The notes: a model not told the origin generated them from the sequence alone. Positions 48,133-61,858 are shown, counted from the first letter of the stretch. The stretch: DNA of 64,000 nucleotides from Panorpa germanica (GCA_963678705.1 OY783203.1:27448535-27512534); one strand, 5' to 3'. Program-made: numbers and translations.

Positions 48133-50838
48133 TTAACGTATTGCAATCTGTAGTTGATCACGATTTTACAATTGCATACGCACAAATCTAAGCACAGTGC
48201 TTCAACTTATGTTGACTGTTGCGTTTGCTGAGAACTACTCCCCCTAGCGTCGCTCGCTACAAACATTTTTTAGTGTCGTAGTACTGTCGAATAGCCTGAT
48301 TACAATTTGAATAAGACATTTCGAAGCACGTTCTAAGCCACAGGTAGAAAAATATATTTGGGTACGTTGAGGAAAAGAAATTTCGTATTTTAAAGCTTAA
48401 GTTTATGGGGTGTGAGTAATGCATTTTTGCTTCTGAAACTGTCGCCTCCGTTTTTGTGCCAAAATGATTTCGGAACGGATACTATATCGCCCAAATGTCG
48501 ATTTCCATACTAGGTCGAGTTCTAGAATATTGTATTCGAATGTTATACACTTCGGATCCAAATTGTTTGTAGGGCTGTTATGTATAGGCGATTTATTTTT
48601 ATGTAAAGCACTTTTTCAGAAGGTTGAAATTACATTAAATAGGCTTGGGATAAAATAAACAGAAGCATATCCTACATGAGCCGTGATTCCCACATTAAGC
48701 AGTATAGATTGTATTTCAATATACGAGTAATCTTTCTATGTAATACGAATTATAATTTTTTATAATGTTTTTTATTAATTAAAAAATTCTTTTATGTTTG
48801 CTATAAAGGTGTGTTTGTTTTAATTAGTTAAAAATTTAATTAAGGTCATCCAAAGAGTAATTCCGACATCATTACATTATCAATGAGTAAAGATAATTGA
48901 ATTTTATCGATTTACAAATGTATGTAAAAATATATGTACAATCTATAAATACTCAGTAAATTATATTTGGCATATAATCAATTAAACAAACTCAGAAAAA
49001 ATATAGTGCTGGTAAACGAGATTCGAACTCGAATTCATTTTGAAATAATATACTTTTTAATAATTTTATTAGTATTTGCGATTAGTTTTACTACTGACGT
49101 TTCAATTTGCATGCACGTGAATTGTGGGTGGCTCTACCTGGTTGCCTCTTTCCCTAACACAGGCAGGCAGGGGTTTACTTGCATAATCTAATTAAGATAT
49201 AAGGTAATAAGAGGTAGCCGTGTTAAGCCTGGCTTAACAATCGGAGCATGTATTGAAATACGTATGTACTTGTATATAAAAATGTGAAATCTTATATAAA
49301 CAGCGAATTAAATACGGGTCATTTTTTTCTTAAAACATCTATGTCAGTACTGAGTTCTATAAATAGAATATTGCTATGCATTTCTTATTTACAATTAGGC
49401 CAGTAGTTATGTACTTTGTTCAGTATACCATGAAATGAAATAGAGCTATTAACAAACTCCAATTTATCACGACTAAATGTATATTTTTAATTATATTGTA
49501 GCTTTTCAATGTTCAAGACAATTTTCTAGCTGAGTCTCTTTTTAGGTTATGTTCGACGGAAGTTATTTTGTTTCGTTCAATTTGATTCGTTTTGTCCTTT
49601 AGTTCACCAAATAATGGCTGTGTTTATCTCGATGGACAGGTTTCTAGAAGATGATAAACTGTCATTTGTATCTCACAATTGTTTCACTGAACAACTGTAA
49701 ATTTATTGCAGCCAACATTCTATCAGTGAGATCACGAAAACGCTTGGAGGAAATAAGGAATAAAAAAGGAAATAATTTTGTTGGATGGAGAAATTATGCC
49801 CGTACAAGAAATAGTGGATAGTGGAGACAGAAGGGAAGTTGTATGCATGCGCCATCGCTTGCTTATTCGCATTCTCTCTTCGTGTACTCGTTTTACCAGT
49901 TACTAGCCGCGCTTTAGTATGACATGGTTCAAAAAGATGCTTATGTAAATGATAATATCGCTTTATGTGACTTCTCCTCCGCTTCCCTTCTCTTCTACGT
50001 GTCATTTATTAAACAGAATGCGTTTCGTGCCGTACCCAATGACGACCCAAAGGTAGAGTTCTAAGCGCCAACTCATGCCGGGCGCCAAAACAAGATCCAA
50101 AAGGAGAATGCAAATAAATTCATGACTAGATAGAATTAAATTCGGTAGCCACAGAAAATCTCGCGCTATTCTAAAAACTGACCTGCACATCTAGTTCAAA
50201 TTTAGATCTAAATATATAGACAGTAGTATTCTTAAAGTAGTAACCTTGACATTAAAGCAAGGTGTTACAAGGTGTGAAATCAGCGGTTGCATATATTTTT
50301 CTATGTATATTTTAACCTAAACCTGACTTTACCACATGTGTGAAACCGATAACAGCGTAATTCCGGACTTGAAGTAATAGAACAATAATTGAATTAACGT
50401 AAGCCTATATAAAGCTGTCTGCCATTTTTAAATGGGCTTTACTGAAGTACTCTTGTAGGCAGAAGGTCCTATGCAAGAAAGTTCCTAAATTTTTGGGGGC
50501 CAATCTATTTGTTTTTAAATAAATAATAGTTTGAATTGTGTTTTACCAGTAATTTAATTTAATTAGCAATTTTGATATTGGTGAGTAGTAATTATATTTT
50601 TAAATACAAAATTTTTAGTTCAATTTCATTTTTACCCAGTGTAAGTATTTAATTCGGTATGTTTTGTAAGGGTTTATGTAGGTGAAATTTAATTTATTGA
50701 TTTTCTTTTCTTAGTAGTACTTTTATTGGTAGCATATCTTTTATACAACAGTAAAAGAAACTAGTATATTTTCTCTAACTCTTTTAACCTAAATATTTGA
50801 CCAATTATGTGATAATTGGTACTATTTCATAAGCACCT
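48133..50838. other. trp-trpl intergenic, left part
   Basis: No gene recognised. A string near 49013-49036 resembles the T-arm of a tRNA on the minus strand, but there is no complete cloverleaf. The minus-strand 100-codon frame 49703-50005 has no domain. Confidence 0.5.
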
Positions 50839-51209
50839 GCTAAACACAGTTGAGCGTATTCAAGGTTTATCTAACATAATAAGAGTTACCTGTTACATAA
50901 ACAATGTTACCTAACATACAACGCTTTGTGGCCTCTTTTACTACTTTTTGAAAAATCTGTCTTTCTGAGGATTAAACTTAAAGGATAAAACTTTTTAAAA
51001 AGACCTTTTCATTGATTACACAATATTAAGAAATTCCTTTTTAACACAAAAAATAGAAAACAGGGATCTTTTGTTATGTTAGGTAAGCGTTACATCCACG
51101 TAACTGTGTTTAGTAGAAAAGGACTATAAAGTAACTTCATAATCCGATTTTAAGCTAAATTTAGACCTTTTTAGATTAAATATTACTAGGTTTTGTTTGA
51201 AGTAAAATA
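50839..51209 (+). repeat. diverged direct repeat, unit 1
   Basis: Shares several ordered blocks with 53889-54152 in trpl intron 1. GCTAAACA, AGGTTTAT, TACCTGTTACATAAACAAT and TTAGATTAAATATTACTAGG (TTAGATTAAATATAACTAGG in the other copy) occur in the same order and orientation. The repeats are probably an old duplication or two copies of one unknown repeat family. Confidence 0.6.
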
Positions 51210-52161
51210 TTATATGGATTTAAAGTAATATATCAATGTTATCAATTAGCGTGATTTTTATAAAAAGGCAAAACATTAAAACGCTGGTGAAAATATACGA
51301 GTATAGTTGAAAGGTTAATGAAAATATATTATTTTTATTATTTTACTATCAAAGCTCTTAAGATATAAATTCACTTATTCACAAAACCAGAGACAATCTC
51401 TTTAGAATTTTGTAACTATTTTCGGCACAATATCATCAATATTTATATCATAACTTCAAAGGAACTGTTTTCTTTTCATTAAATTTTATCTATTGAGAAT
51501 TAACCAAGTACAAACAAGTGCCGCTGTACCGCGTAATGTGGACTTGATTACATCAAATCCTAACAAAACAAGCAAAACGTTTGCCGAATTAAAAAATTAC
51601 GTCTTTTAAAAAACAAATATTGACCACAGTCTGATGTAAATATATATTTTTTTTAAATATCGAACTTATAAAATATATTGATTTTCGATACTTCGAACTA
51701 AATAAAATTTCTAGCGTTCTAGCGGTCTAAAATGAACCTTATGTATAACCACCATGCCTTATATGTTACGGTCAATTGCCAGGGTAATATTAAGAATGTG
51801 CAATGTGTTTTCGATCGGGTGTTTTACAAAATGGTCACGTTAAACAATTTACCGTAAGATGTACATAATTACATATACTTGTGTGTATGTTCTAATTACA
51901 ATGCTGAGTCATTTCACAGTTGACGTCTTGCAAATAAATATTGAAATAGTGGCGCAACTAAAATGCGCCCAACCCGGAATTATATAGGGGGTCTAAATAT
52001 TCTTTACCTGTTCTTTTTATATGATAACTTTCCAGCGTGCTTTAAATAGCAGATTTGTTCTTTCTGCCATTTTGCGTACGAACGCGAGTAATATTTTACG
52101 AGCAGCCGCAAATTTTGCAATTCGCAAGTGATTGGCGGATTTGTGATGGTGAAGAGGATAT
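51210..52161. other. trp-trpl intergenic, middle part
   Basis: No gene or repeat recognised; the two overlapping 68-codon minus-strand frames near 52004-52223 run into the CCCAGT-family element and have no domain. Confidence 0.45.
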
Positions 52162-52400
52162 CCCAGTAAACAATTTGGTGAAGTCTCCAGTTTTGTGACG
52201 ATTCTATCACTATTACACTTCAATTATAATTCGCATCAACTTTATCTTCAATTGTATTCCGATAGGTGGAGTAGTTTCGCAATTTGTAGCCGATCAAATA
52301 GACATTCCATATGAACGACTATGAGAAACTGAACTCTTTCATGACAAAAAAATCATACGCATCTTCAATATGATGGCAAAGTGACTCCAAAATGTTTACT
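52162..52400. mobile_element. CCCAGT-family TIR element, copy f
   Basis: Starts CCCAGTAAACAATTTGGTG and ends CCAAAATGTTTACT, lacking the last three or four bases of the right end. Internal sequence matches copy a, with a short deletion in the second half. Confidence 0.85.
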
Positions 52401-52831
52401 ACATTATATGTTGTATATATGAACTACACAAGTCTAAATATTATGTGACGCAACAACTTCCAAACTCAGAAAATATTTATATATATTTAGTCTGGGAATC
52501 AGCCCTGACCCATAACAATTATATTTGTTTTTACATGCATTTTAAGATTTTCATGTTTCATACATCTCGTTTTTTAATTTTTAGAATTATCGCAGACCCT
52601 TATTTAACATTTCTAAATTTGGTTTTAAATAAACACCTCTGCTAAACAAATTAAAGATGAACACTCAAATGGAGAACAAATCAGACAACTAAACAAAAGC
52701 TTTTGCACTATGCTGGAGTATTTTCCACATAACTTTAATTTGAATACATCGAATCGAAAATAATATCGCACGATACTCCAATTCATGTCACGTTGTCATC
52801 CCACTAGTTGTAACCAATAACGTAAGACCAC

Positions 52832-52967
52832 TTAAGAGGGAACATCAAGGAACGCATGGGGAGTTTTACTAATTGATATTACGAATAGACAAGTTCATAT
52901 AGCGAGCTATAGCGTAGTGGAAAATAAATGATATCGTTTTAATTTTCACCATGATGTTCCCCCTTAA
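52832..52967. mobile_element. 136-bp element with TTAA ends
   Basis: TTAAGAGGGAACATCAAGG at the left is matched in inverted orientation at the right (CCATGATGTTCCCCCTTAA) with two mismatches in 19 bp. Both ends are TTAA, the target used by piggyBac-type transposases. Likely a miniature element mobilised by such an enzyme; no coding capacity. Confidence 0.6.
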
Positions 52968-53532
52968 GGAACAAGATCTGAATGAGTGATATGTGGATCT
53001 ATTTGAATTTGTTTCGTCTATGATCACATAGCTATTAACTTAGTTGGGATTCGCGGATTCGCGTACCAATCAACAATCGCTCAAGCAGAAGAGTCATATC
53101 TGTTAACACAGCTACATTTAATATTTCTGCTGCCGCAACATCGCAGCTGCGGAGGCAGTTTCAGAGAACCGTGGATGCCACTATTTTTAGTGTTTTTACA
53201 AACTTATTATTCATGTACGTACTGTGTAATGTGCACATCGTTGGAAAGAATTTAAAGAGCAAGAAGCCATAAATGTTAGAAGATAAAGTGACGCCGCGTC
53301 TAAAAGTTCAGTGAAACTACTAATACTGTAAACTACTAATAGGAAAGAAACCTCTCAAAAACATGTAACTGTTTTTTTTAGATAAATATTAAATAATATT
53401 ATATTTCTCAGCACGGCTTAATTCTATTTAATTATTTACCGTGTTTAAAATGTGCATGGGTTCCTAATAATTTCATTGTATGCAGGAAGAATTCGGAAGA
53501 TCTAGATCTGCCCTGCAGTATAACTACCCGCA

Positions 53533-56500
53533 ATGGCTGACAAAAAGAAAGATCCTGGCGGAGTAAGTTTAAAATTTTTAAATTAATTTAGGATAGTTAA
53601 TAAAAGGGACTTTTTCTTAAGCCTTGAAGCTCGTCTTGATTTTTTGGTCATAATTTTATGTTGTCTTTTTCACATGTTTCTGTTCATGAAAATAGGAATC
53701 TGTTACAAATTATGAATTTGCTTTTGTATTTTCCATAATTATAAAATTGACAGATTAATTTTTTAATAATTAAATAATTAAATTTTAACAGTTTAATAAT
53801 TAAATTTTATAACTATAACAAATACAATTATATTTACTGTACATTTAAATCAAATTTGTTCAATTATATTAGTTTTATAACAACTACCGCTAAACATATT
53901 TATGTTATAGGTTTATATAAGGTTTATGTAACATAACAAAATGTACCTGTTACGTAAACAATAAAATCTGATATACAAGGTTTTATGATCTATATTTCGG
54001 CCTTTTGAAAAATAAGTTTCCTTTTTTGTTTATTAATATAAAATCATTGACAACTTATTGGGCAGATTATTTTTAAAAATTATTAAATCCTAATATAGCT
54101 ATAAAAAAAATCTTGTTAGATTAAATATAACTAGGTTTTCTTTAAGTAAAATGTAACGTAACATCCATTTTTTCGATTTGCGGGAAATGTATATATTCGC
54201 ATTACACTTTATTGTAGACCACAGATAGAAGGTGTAGAAATATCAAAGCGTGATGTCACTTAGCGTCAAAAATGACGTAGCCTTTGTCCCTTTAACTTTC
54301 GTCTCACTATTCTAGAGAAACGTTATTGCAGAATAAGTATACTAGACTATATTTTACATTACTTCATTTGTGAATTAGTGCACTATATCAGAAAGTGAAA
54401 AGAAATGAATATAAATTAATTACTTTTACTTTGAATCTTTAAAGAGTTCTAAACATTGATTTGGGTTTGTTTTTAACCGTTCGTTTGTTTGTAACTTACA
54501 AGGTTGGCCTTCAAATTGAAGCTCCTAGAAATGTGCGACGTAATTTAGTAATGCCGAACTTACCAAAACCGCTGACGTTAGAAGAAAAAAAATATCTCCT
54601 AGCTGTAGAACGTGGTGATATGGCAAATGTACGAAGGTAATATCCATCATCCCTTGTCACGTCTTTTAACAATTCTTGGGGAATCCCTAACCCAATTTGC
54701 ATGAAACTTAAAAATCTATAATAAGATATAATATTCAGAATGCTTCAAACCGCTCATCGTCGCAACACCATAAACATGAACTGCGTGGACAGCCTCGGCA
54801 GGGGCGCCCTCACATTGGCTATAGATGGCGAAAACTTAGAAATGGTAGAACTGCTCGTTGTAATGGGAGTGCAGACAAGAGATGCCCTACTTCAATCTAT
54901 CAACGCAGAGTTTGTAGAAGCTGTTGAACTGCTCCTAGAACACGAGGAACTTATCCATAAGGAAGGAGAACCCTACGTAAGTCGACTAGTAGTTGCCCGT
55001 TAAACATAATTATGTATATTTTTATCTGTGTACATTTTGTGTTCGGAGAATTTATTATCACGTATTGATGTTAAGGTAAAACGTAACTGCAAATTGTTTA
55101 CAGAGCTGGCAGAAAGTTGATTTGAGCACAGCGATGTTTACACCAGACATAACACCGCTAATTCTTGCCGCTCATCGTAATAACTATGAGATCTTGAAAA
55201 TATTACTTGACCGTGGAGCCACACTTCCAATGCCTCACGATATCAAGCAAGTATACTAACCATCACTCAAAGAAAAATTTGTCCCGTGCATGTACTAACA
55301 AAAGATCTTGTATGCAGATGTGGCTGCGATGAGTGTATTCGCGATTCTGCAGAAGATTCTTTGCGTCATTCACTATCTCGTGTCAACGAATACCGCGCAT
55401 TGGCAAGTCCATCCTTAATAGCACTCTCATCGAATGACCCCATTCTAACTGCGTTTCAGCTCTCTTGGGAAATGAGAAATCTAGCTTTCGCGGAGCAGGT
55501 TCGTTACCGTTACATATTAATACATCACATACCCAGCCGTGATAAAAATAATCTGGATTTTTAACTAATATTTCAGGAATCCAAAAGTGAATATTTGGAA
55601 CTAAGAAGACAATGCCAACAATTCGCTGTCGACTTATTACATCAATCGCGTAGCTCCCAAGAATTGGCAATTGTTCTTAATCATGATCCTGAGAGTCCTC
55701 CTTATGAAGATGGAGAACATATGAAACTTGCCCGCTTAGAGTTAGCTATTAATTATAAACAAAAAAAATTTGTTGCGCATCCAAATATTCAACAACTTTT
55801 AGCAGCTATTTGGTATGAAGGAGTTCCAGGATTTCGTCGTAAAACCGCACTGGAGAAATTTTTTATTATTGCTAAAGTAGCTTTATTTTTTCCATTTTAT
55901 TGTATGCTTTATATGTTTGCTCCAAATTGTGCCACGGGAAAATTAATGAGAAAACCATTTATGAAATTTTTGATTCATGCTGCTTCTTATTTACTCTTTT
56001 TATGTAAGTATTAGCAAATACTCACTAAAAGCACGAATGAACAAGTATATTTAAATACATCTTCTTTGTTTCAGTGATTCTAATTCTGGTATCACAAAGA
56101 GCGGAGGTGCACTTTATACTGCTATTTGGTACGGATTCTATGAAGGAGTATTTGCAAGATCAGCTCTTGAAGCAACGTGGCAATGGTCCAACTTTCTTGG
56201 AGCTAGTAGTGGTGGTTTATGTTCTGGGTTTCATTTGGGAGGAAACTCATGAAATATACGTTGAAGGAATAAGGTCTTACTTGCGAAATATGTGGAACTT
56301 TATTGATTTCACGCGTAATTCCTTGTATTGCGCTGTTGGACTATTAAGAATTGCTGCCTACATTCAACAAAATTCGGAAATAAATAGAGAACCAAATACA
56401 GCATATATACCTAGAGAAGAATGGGACGATTTTGATCCACAACTAATAGCTGAAGGATTGTTTGCTGCTGCTAATATTTTTAGGTCAGTATCCTATGGTA

Positions 56501-59404
56501 ACTTTAAGAACTTTTTTGTGATATAGTAAACAAACATTATTTTAAAATTTCAGTGCCCTTAAATTAGTTCATTTGTTCTCCATTAACCCACATCTTGGAC
56601 CACTGCAGATATCACTGGGTCGCATGGTTATAGATATTGTAAAATTCTTCTTTATCTACAGTCTTGTTTTGTTTGCATTTGCTTGTGGTGAGTATTCAAA
56701 TAGTTGTAGTGTAGTTGTTTCAAGCAATAACTGATCATAAAGAAAACATATCTTGCGTACACTTCATCAAACTGATTTCTCTAGGCTTAAACCAACTGTT
56801 GTGGTATTTTGCGGATCTTGAAAAAAAGAAATGCTACGTATTAGATGGAGGACTCCCTGACTGGGAAAACAATGGTGATTCTTGTACAAAATGGAGAAGC
56901 TTTGGAAAGTAAGATCAAATATTATACTCGTAATAATTCACGTAAAAAGTACCAATCGTACAAATTCCCTATTTCAGTTTATTCGAGTCTTCCCAATCCT
57001 TATTCTGGGCCAGTTTTGGAATGGTTGGCCTTGACAGTTTTGAATTATCTGGCATTAAAACATACACTCGATTTTGGGGTTTGTTAATGTTTGGTTCATA
57101 CAGCGTTATCAACGTGATAGTCTTGCTTAACCTGTTAATCGCCATGATGTCCAACTCATATGCCATGATAGATGTATGTTCAACAATTGCTCCTAAGTCT
57201 TCTCAATTGCTTCAAAGTTTTAATAAATGTTTTCCATTTTAACAAACTCAGGAACACTCAGATACTGAATGGAAATTTGCCCGAACAAGACTGTGGATGA
57301 GTTACTTCGAAGAAAGTGCTACACTTCCCCCACCATTCAATATTTTTCCAACTCCGAAATTATTTTGCAAACTTTTAGGTGTTCGACAAAAAGACAAATT
57401 ACGTCGGATGTCCACAAAGGTTCGTAATATTATGCAGTTGAAAACGAGCAGCTGTATAATTTAAATAAATATCTTTACTATAGAGACGTAAGCTGGAAGA
57501 AAAGGAACGAGACTATCGCTACACGAGTGTAATGCGGGCTCTGGTTTGGAGATATGTCTCTGCCATGCACAGAAAATGTGAAGAAAATGCCGTAACTGAA
57601 GATGATATAAATGAAGTGAAAGGTGAAATTTCTGCAATGCGTTATGAGATGCTAGAAGTGTTTGAAAAAAATGGAATGGATGTGTCTACAGCGGATAGGA
57701 AAGAAAAAGGTATGCGATATCAAGACAGTTTATAAAAAGCATCTGTAATTATTCTAAATGTAGTACAACTAATTATATAAAATTTACAGCTGTTTTAGGT
57801 AAACGTATGAAGATTTGGGAAAGACGCCTTATGAAAGATTTCCAAGTAGCACCAGTTGCACCAGAAGAAGAAATGGAAAAAATAATGAATACTACTCCTC
57901 CAGAGGATGAGGATTCACTCGCGCGGTTTAGACGAATAGCAAAACTAGCAGTTGCCAATTCAAGTGCTCATAAATGGGGAGAAGTTGTCGAAGGAATTTG
58001 TCAATCGTACGTGAAATCATTTGTGTGCAATATAATTATATCAGTATATTTAATATAAGTAATGTTCTTGTCTACGTTACTTTAGATCCCAAATTGGACG
58101 TTGTAATAACCGAGAATCATTTAAAAATCAACAAAACTTACAAAAAGCCATGAACGAAGCAAAGAAACTGGTTTGTCGAAGCCCTCTTCCAGGTAGCTCG
58201 AGAGCACCGTCTCCAATTGAGATGCCTGAAACTACGGGTTCATCAATCATGGAATTATTGAAAAATATCAAAGAACAAACAGAAGAAGATACACCTTCTG
58301 TATCAGGTACTGCTACTTGCTAGTGTGAGCACACTATTACACTATTTTTAAGATTAAAACAAATGAGTATCGAAACATCTGACGCTGACATATAATTTAT
58401 ATGTAGGAAACATTCTCAATGTGAAACCAACATCAAGGAGTCGACCTGTAACACCACTTGGATGCCTAACTGATAAAATACAATCAAAAACTAAAATAAA
58501 CACTAACAATATTTCAGTTAATAAAACAGCTTCAAATACTACGACCATTCCAGTGAAATGCGCCGCCACTCCTGATAACACAAAGCAGCGTCAAAATCTA
58601 AATACTAACAATGACAAAAACATGAGCTTCCAAGATACTTCTTCTGTCGGATTTATAAATGAAGTCAAAGCAATGAATAGTAAGAGCTAAATTGGCATTA
58701 TCTTTTTTAATTATTTTCTTAATAGCTATGTCCTAGCAATCATGAATGTATTTGCCAAAACAGGTGATCCCCTTCCTCTAATGGCTCCGACAAGAGTTCC
58801 AGGGGAATCGCCTCCAAAAGTAATAAAACGAAAAGCACCGTCCCCTCAAGAAGGTGATGTAGCAATCAGTAGACCTGTGGCGCCAGAACCAAGAGCTCCA
58901 ACTCCAGGAATGTTGCCTCCACCACCTCAGAAACCAAAGACTGTGAAACCAGAGGTAACGCTTCTAATTGACTTTCTAATTGCTTAACTATGTAAGAAGA
59001 AATTCAGAATCTAAATTTATTATTTAATCTTATAACAGGTGCCTGTCGTAGAAGTAACATTGGTTCAGCCGCTTCAGGATGCAATGAAAGAATGTGTAAA
59101 TCTGAGGAAGGACTCTCTTGATGGAACTTCATCTTCTCAAAATGCAGCAACCGCAAGTAACATAAAAACAAGTAAACGTACAGCTGGCACAGACCCAGCT
59201 AACAATCCTATAACTACAGAAAATATTCCCGAATCATCAGAAGGTGGTGCAGTAACAACAAACTCTGCTTTAGTGTCAGTAGGAAGTACTGAACAACTTA
59301 TTAAAATACCTGGAGGAAAGTCATCTCCAGCATGTTTAAGACCCGTGAAGAGAATTGAAGATGTCAACACAATTAAACGTGTTCCTAAAGCTGGCTGGTT
59401 GTGA
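53533..59404 (+). CDS. trpl: TRP-like channel (TRPL), 17 coding exons
   Basis: Second photoreceptor cation channel. Coding exons: 53533-53562, 54503-54636, 54739-54976, 55104-55246, 55318-55498, 55577-56003, 56075-56483, 56554-56687, 56785-56908, 56978-57173, 57252-57419, 57484-57709, 57790-58006, 58086-58306, 58407-58679, 58764-58954, 59039-59404. They join in frame to 1225 residues. Ankyrin-type repeats lie at about 40-170. Family-specific strings place it with TRPL rather than TRP or TRPgamma: [17 protein letters not shown] and [19 protein letters not shown]. The pore loop is [16 protein letters not shown]6 [19 protein letters not shown], and the TRP box EWKFAR. The tail is Pro/Thr-rich and ends GWL, unlike fly TRPL but like fly TRP. 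Intron 4 uses a GC donor (ATCAA|GCAAGT), which is required to give DIK-CGCDEC. Most intron positions and phases equal those of trp. Confidence 0.95.
53889..54152 (+). repeat. diverged direct repeat, unit 2 (trpl intron 1)
   Basis: Partner of 50839-51209; see that entry. Lies wholly within the 940-bp first intron of trpl. Confidence 0.6.
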
Positions 59405-61858
59405 TATGACAATGTAACAATGTACAGATATGACAAGAAATGAAAATACTCGTATTTACAAATATAACTTAAATTATAACTTATATTAAATATAACAAAT
59501 ATTTCACGGATTTCACGTCGAAACAGATTTCTTTTACGACACGTAAATCTAAAAAGAGAAAATACTTCTTCGAAAAATTAGAGGGGCATGTGAGCTAACA
59601 AGGTTTTCTGAAAATATGAACGATAGACTTTAAAAAATGAACGATTCGTACGTATTGAAGCTATGAGAAGAGTTTGCTTTAATGAAATATTCGATTTAAA
59701 AATACGTGCTGTGTTGATGTGGAATCCTTCAAATATCTCTTGTACTAACGTATACTATTCGAATCCTTATTTCAATATGATTTAGATTCTCTGTCTTAAG
59801 ATAATTCACTAGTGGCAATCACAGGCACGTTATGTACACTCCATATGCCCTAGCATTTTATTTTTTTAGGAAACTGTACACAACACATTTAGGTTATGAA
59901 AAACCTAGTTTAAAATATGGTAACGTTGTCCACTGCAATGCAACCACTGTGGTATGTTAAGAATGTACTTCGCAAGCTACCGCGCGCAGACCATAACACA
60001 TAGCACGTTTTCAAATTTATTCCTTTACAAAACTTAGTTTAAATATAAATCTGGTGAACCGTTCTTGAGATATATACTAAAACGATGCCCTTTTGTACCT
60101 TGTATGCCTTCTGCCTTCTACACGTTAAATGTCCACTTTATTTATAAATATCTCGCTTCACAGCTGATCAAAACATTTTAAAGTTTGTAATTAAATTCAG
60201 GGCACTAAGATTAACATTATATTCAACTTTTATCAAAATCTGTATGAAAGTGGTGCCACTAGTGAACTATCTTTACCCATGCTCTATCAGCTAAGTTGAA
60301 AATTAAATGGAAAATCAATCATTTATTCCTTTCATATGGTTTACAAAGTTAAAAAGAACACTGTTCAACTTATTAAAAATTAAATAAGACAATTTAAAAT
60401 TGGGTAGTTTCCTTTATGTTAATTAATACAAATCGGAGTCGCACTAGTTTGGACCGCACTTAAAAATGAATAAATGTAATCTAGATGTTATGTTAGACCA
60501 TTTTTCGTGCTTAAATCTATTTTCAAGTTGTAAGTATTTGTATTGTAAATTTATAAATTAACGTAATTAGAGTTTAGACAAAAATTAAAAAGTTCTATAC
60601 TTATCTAATACAAAACTTTATAACTACCCAATGAATCATAATTAATTGTGTACTGTTTAGATTTCTTTCAGAGTTTACTATTTCCCATTTAATGTGTAAT
60701 AAATGTTACCAATGTAAAAAAAATAATAAATAATTTATGACTTTAAAACTAGAACTGTTTATATCAGAATATTCAAATTCCTAATAAAACTGCGGAAATT
60801 TCAACTCCACTGAATCATATGTTTTATTTTTTTTTGATTGTGTTATACTTCTGTACTTCAAATACAATCGTACTAAAATGTAAGATATTTCACCCACTTT
60901 AGGCAGAAATCAGAGTGGTGTCTAGGTTAGGTTGCAAACTGTCTAGGCTTAACTGGCATAACAACTTACGTGCCATCTGTTATTTAGTAGTTAGTTGAAA
61001 TCTTTGTCTTTGCTATTTAATATTTTAAACATAAGTTAGTTTTAGCAATAAATGTTAATAATAATAAAAAAACATCCAAAGTTACTTAATGTGCATGAAC
61101 ATAGTTAGAATTCTATAATATTTTAAACTTAACTTTAATAAATATTATAACTAAATAAAATTCAAAATATCGCAGGATACAGAATTATTCCACGACGTTC
61201 TTCTATTATTCAAATTGTAAATTGTTGTCACTAGAACAATGTGGTAGTGTTTTATCATTAATTATAGACGAATATAATCATAGACACGGTGATTAACCAG
61301 TTAATTAGAGTTTTAATAAATACATCAAATTTTAAGTGAATTCAAATTAGTGACAGTATGTCTATTAACAAATTATATCTATTATATAGAATTTATACGA
61401 CTTCTTAGATGATGGCATCATACCTTGCTAAATTTTTGCGAATAATAGTTATTAGTTTGAATCATTAGTTTACCTTTAAATCATTATTGTTTAATGATTT
61501 TTTAATTTTAAACTTGTTTCATTATATTAAAATGGTAACAGAAGATATTTAATGTTATAATTTTTGTTTGAGAGTTGCGCAGTTGATTTCATTCCTCACA
61601 GATGCTATTCTATTTCAAATTTTGACATTTGTTTATCGTTCATGTTCGTTTTGCATGGTTATGCCATGTTACGCAATAATAAAAACCGAATGATCTGAGT
61701 GTCAGATTGTTAGATTCGTAAATAGATTGTCAAATATGTTTTGAAATTTCTGAATATGAAATAGTAATAGTTTTTGTTTTAATTTTTTTTTATCTAGCAG
61801 TTAGTTTTTATCGGTACCATTTATTTCAGCTTAAGTTGGAATTTGTTTCTATAAAGCA
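59405..61858. other. trpl 3' flank and Fbxo9 upstream region
   Basis: No gene recognised in about 2.4 kb of AT-rich DNA with several AATAAA signals. The Fbxo9 promoter should lie in the right part. Confidence 0.5.

Noticed and set aside
49011..49040. Possible tRNA on the minus strand (GAGTTCGAATCTCG)
   Set aside because: Only the T-arm and a short 3' end are present; the expected 5' portion is AT-rich non-tRNA sequence.
49703..50190. Minus-strand frames of 100 and 62 codons
   Set aside because: No domains, splice sites or start context; lie in the trp-trpl intergenic region.
53533..59404. Assignment of the second channel gene as TRPgamma
   Set aside because: [17 protein letters not shown] and the [17 protein letters not shown] region fit TRPL, not TRPgamma, from family knowledge; a formal tree would settle it.
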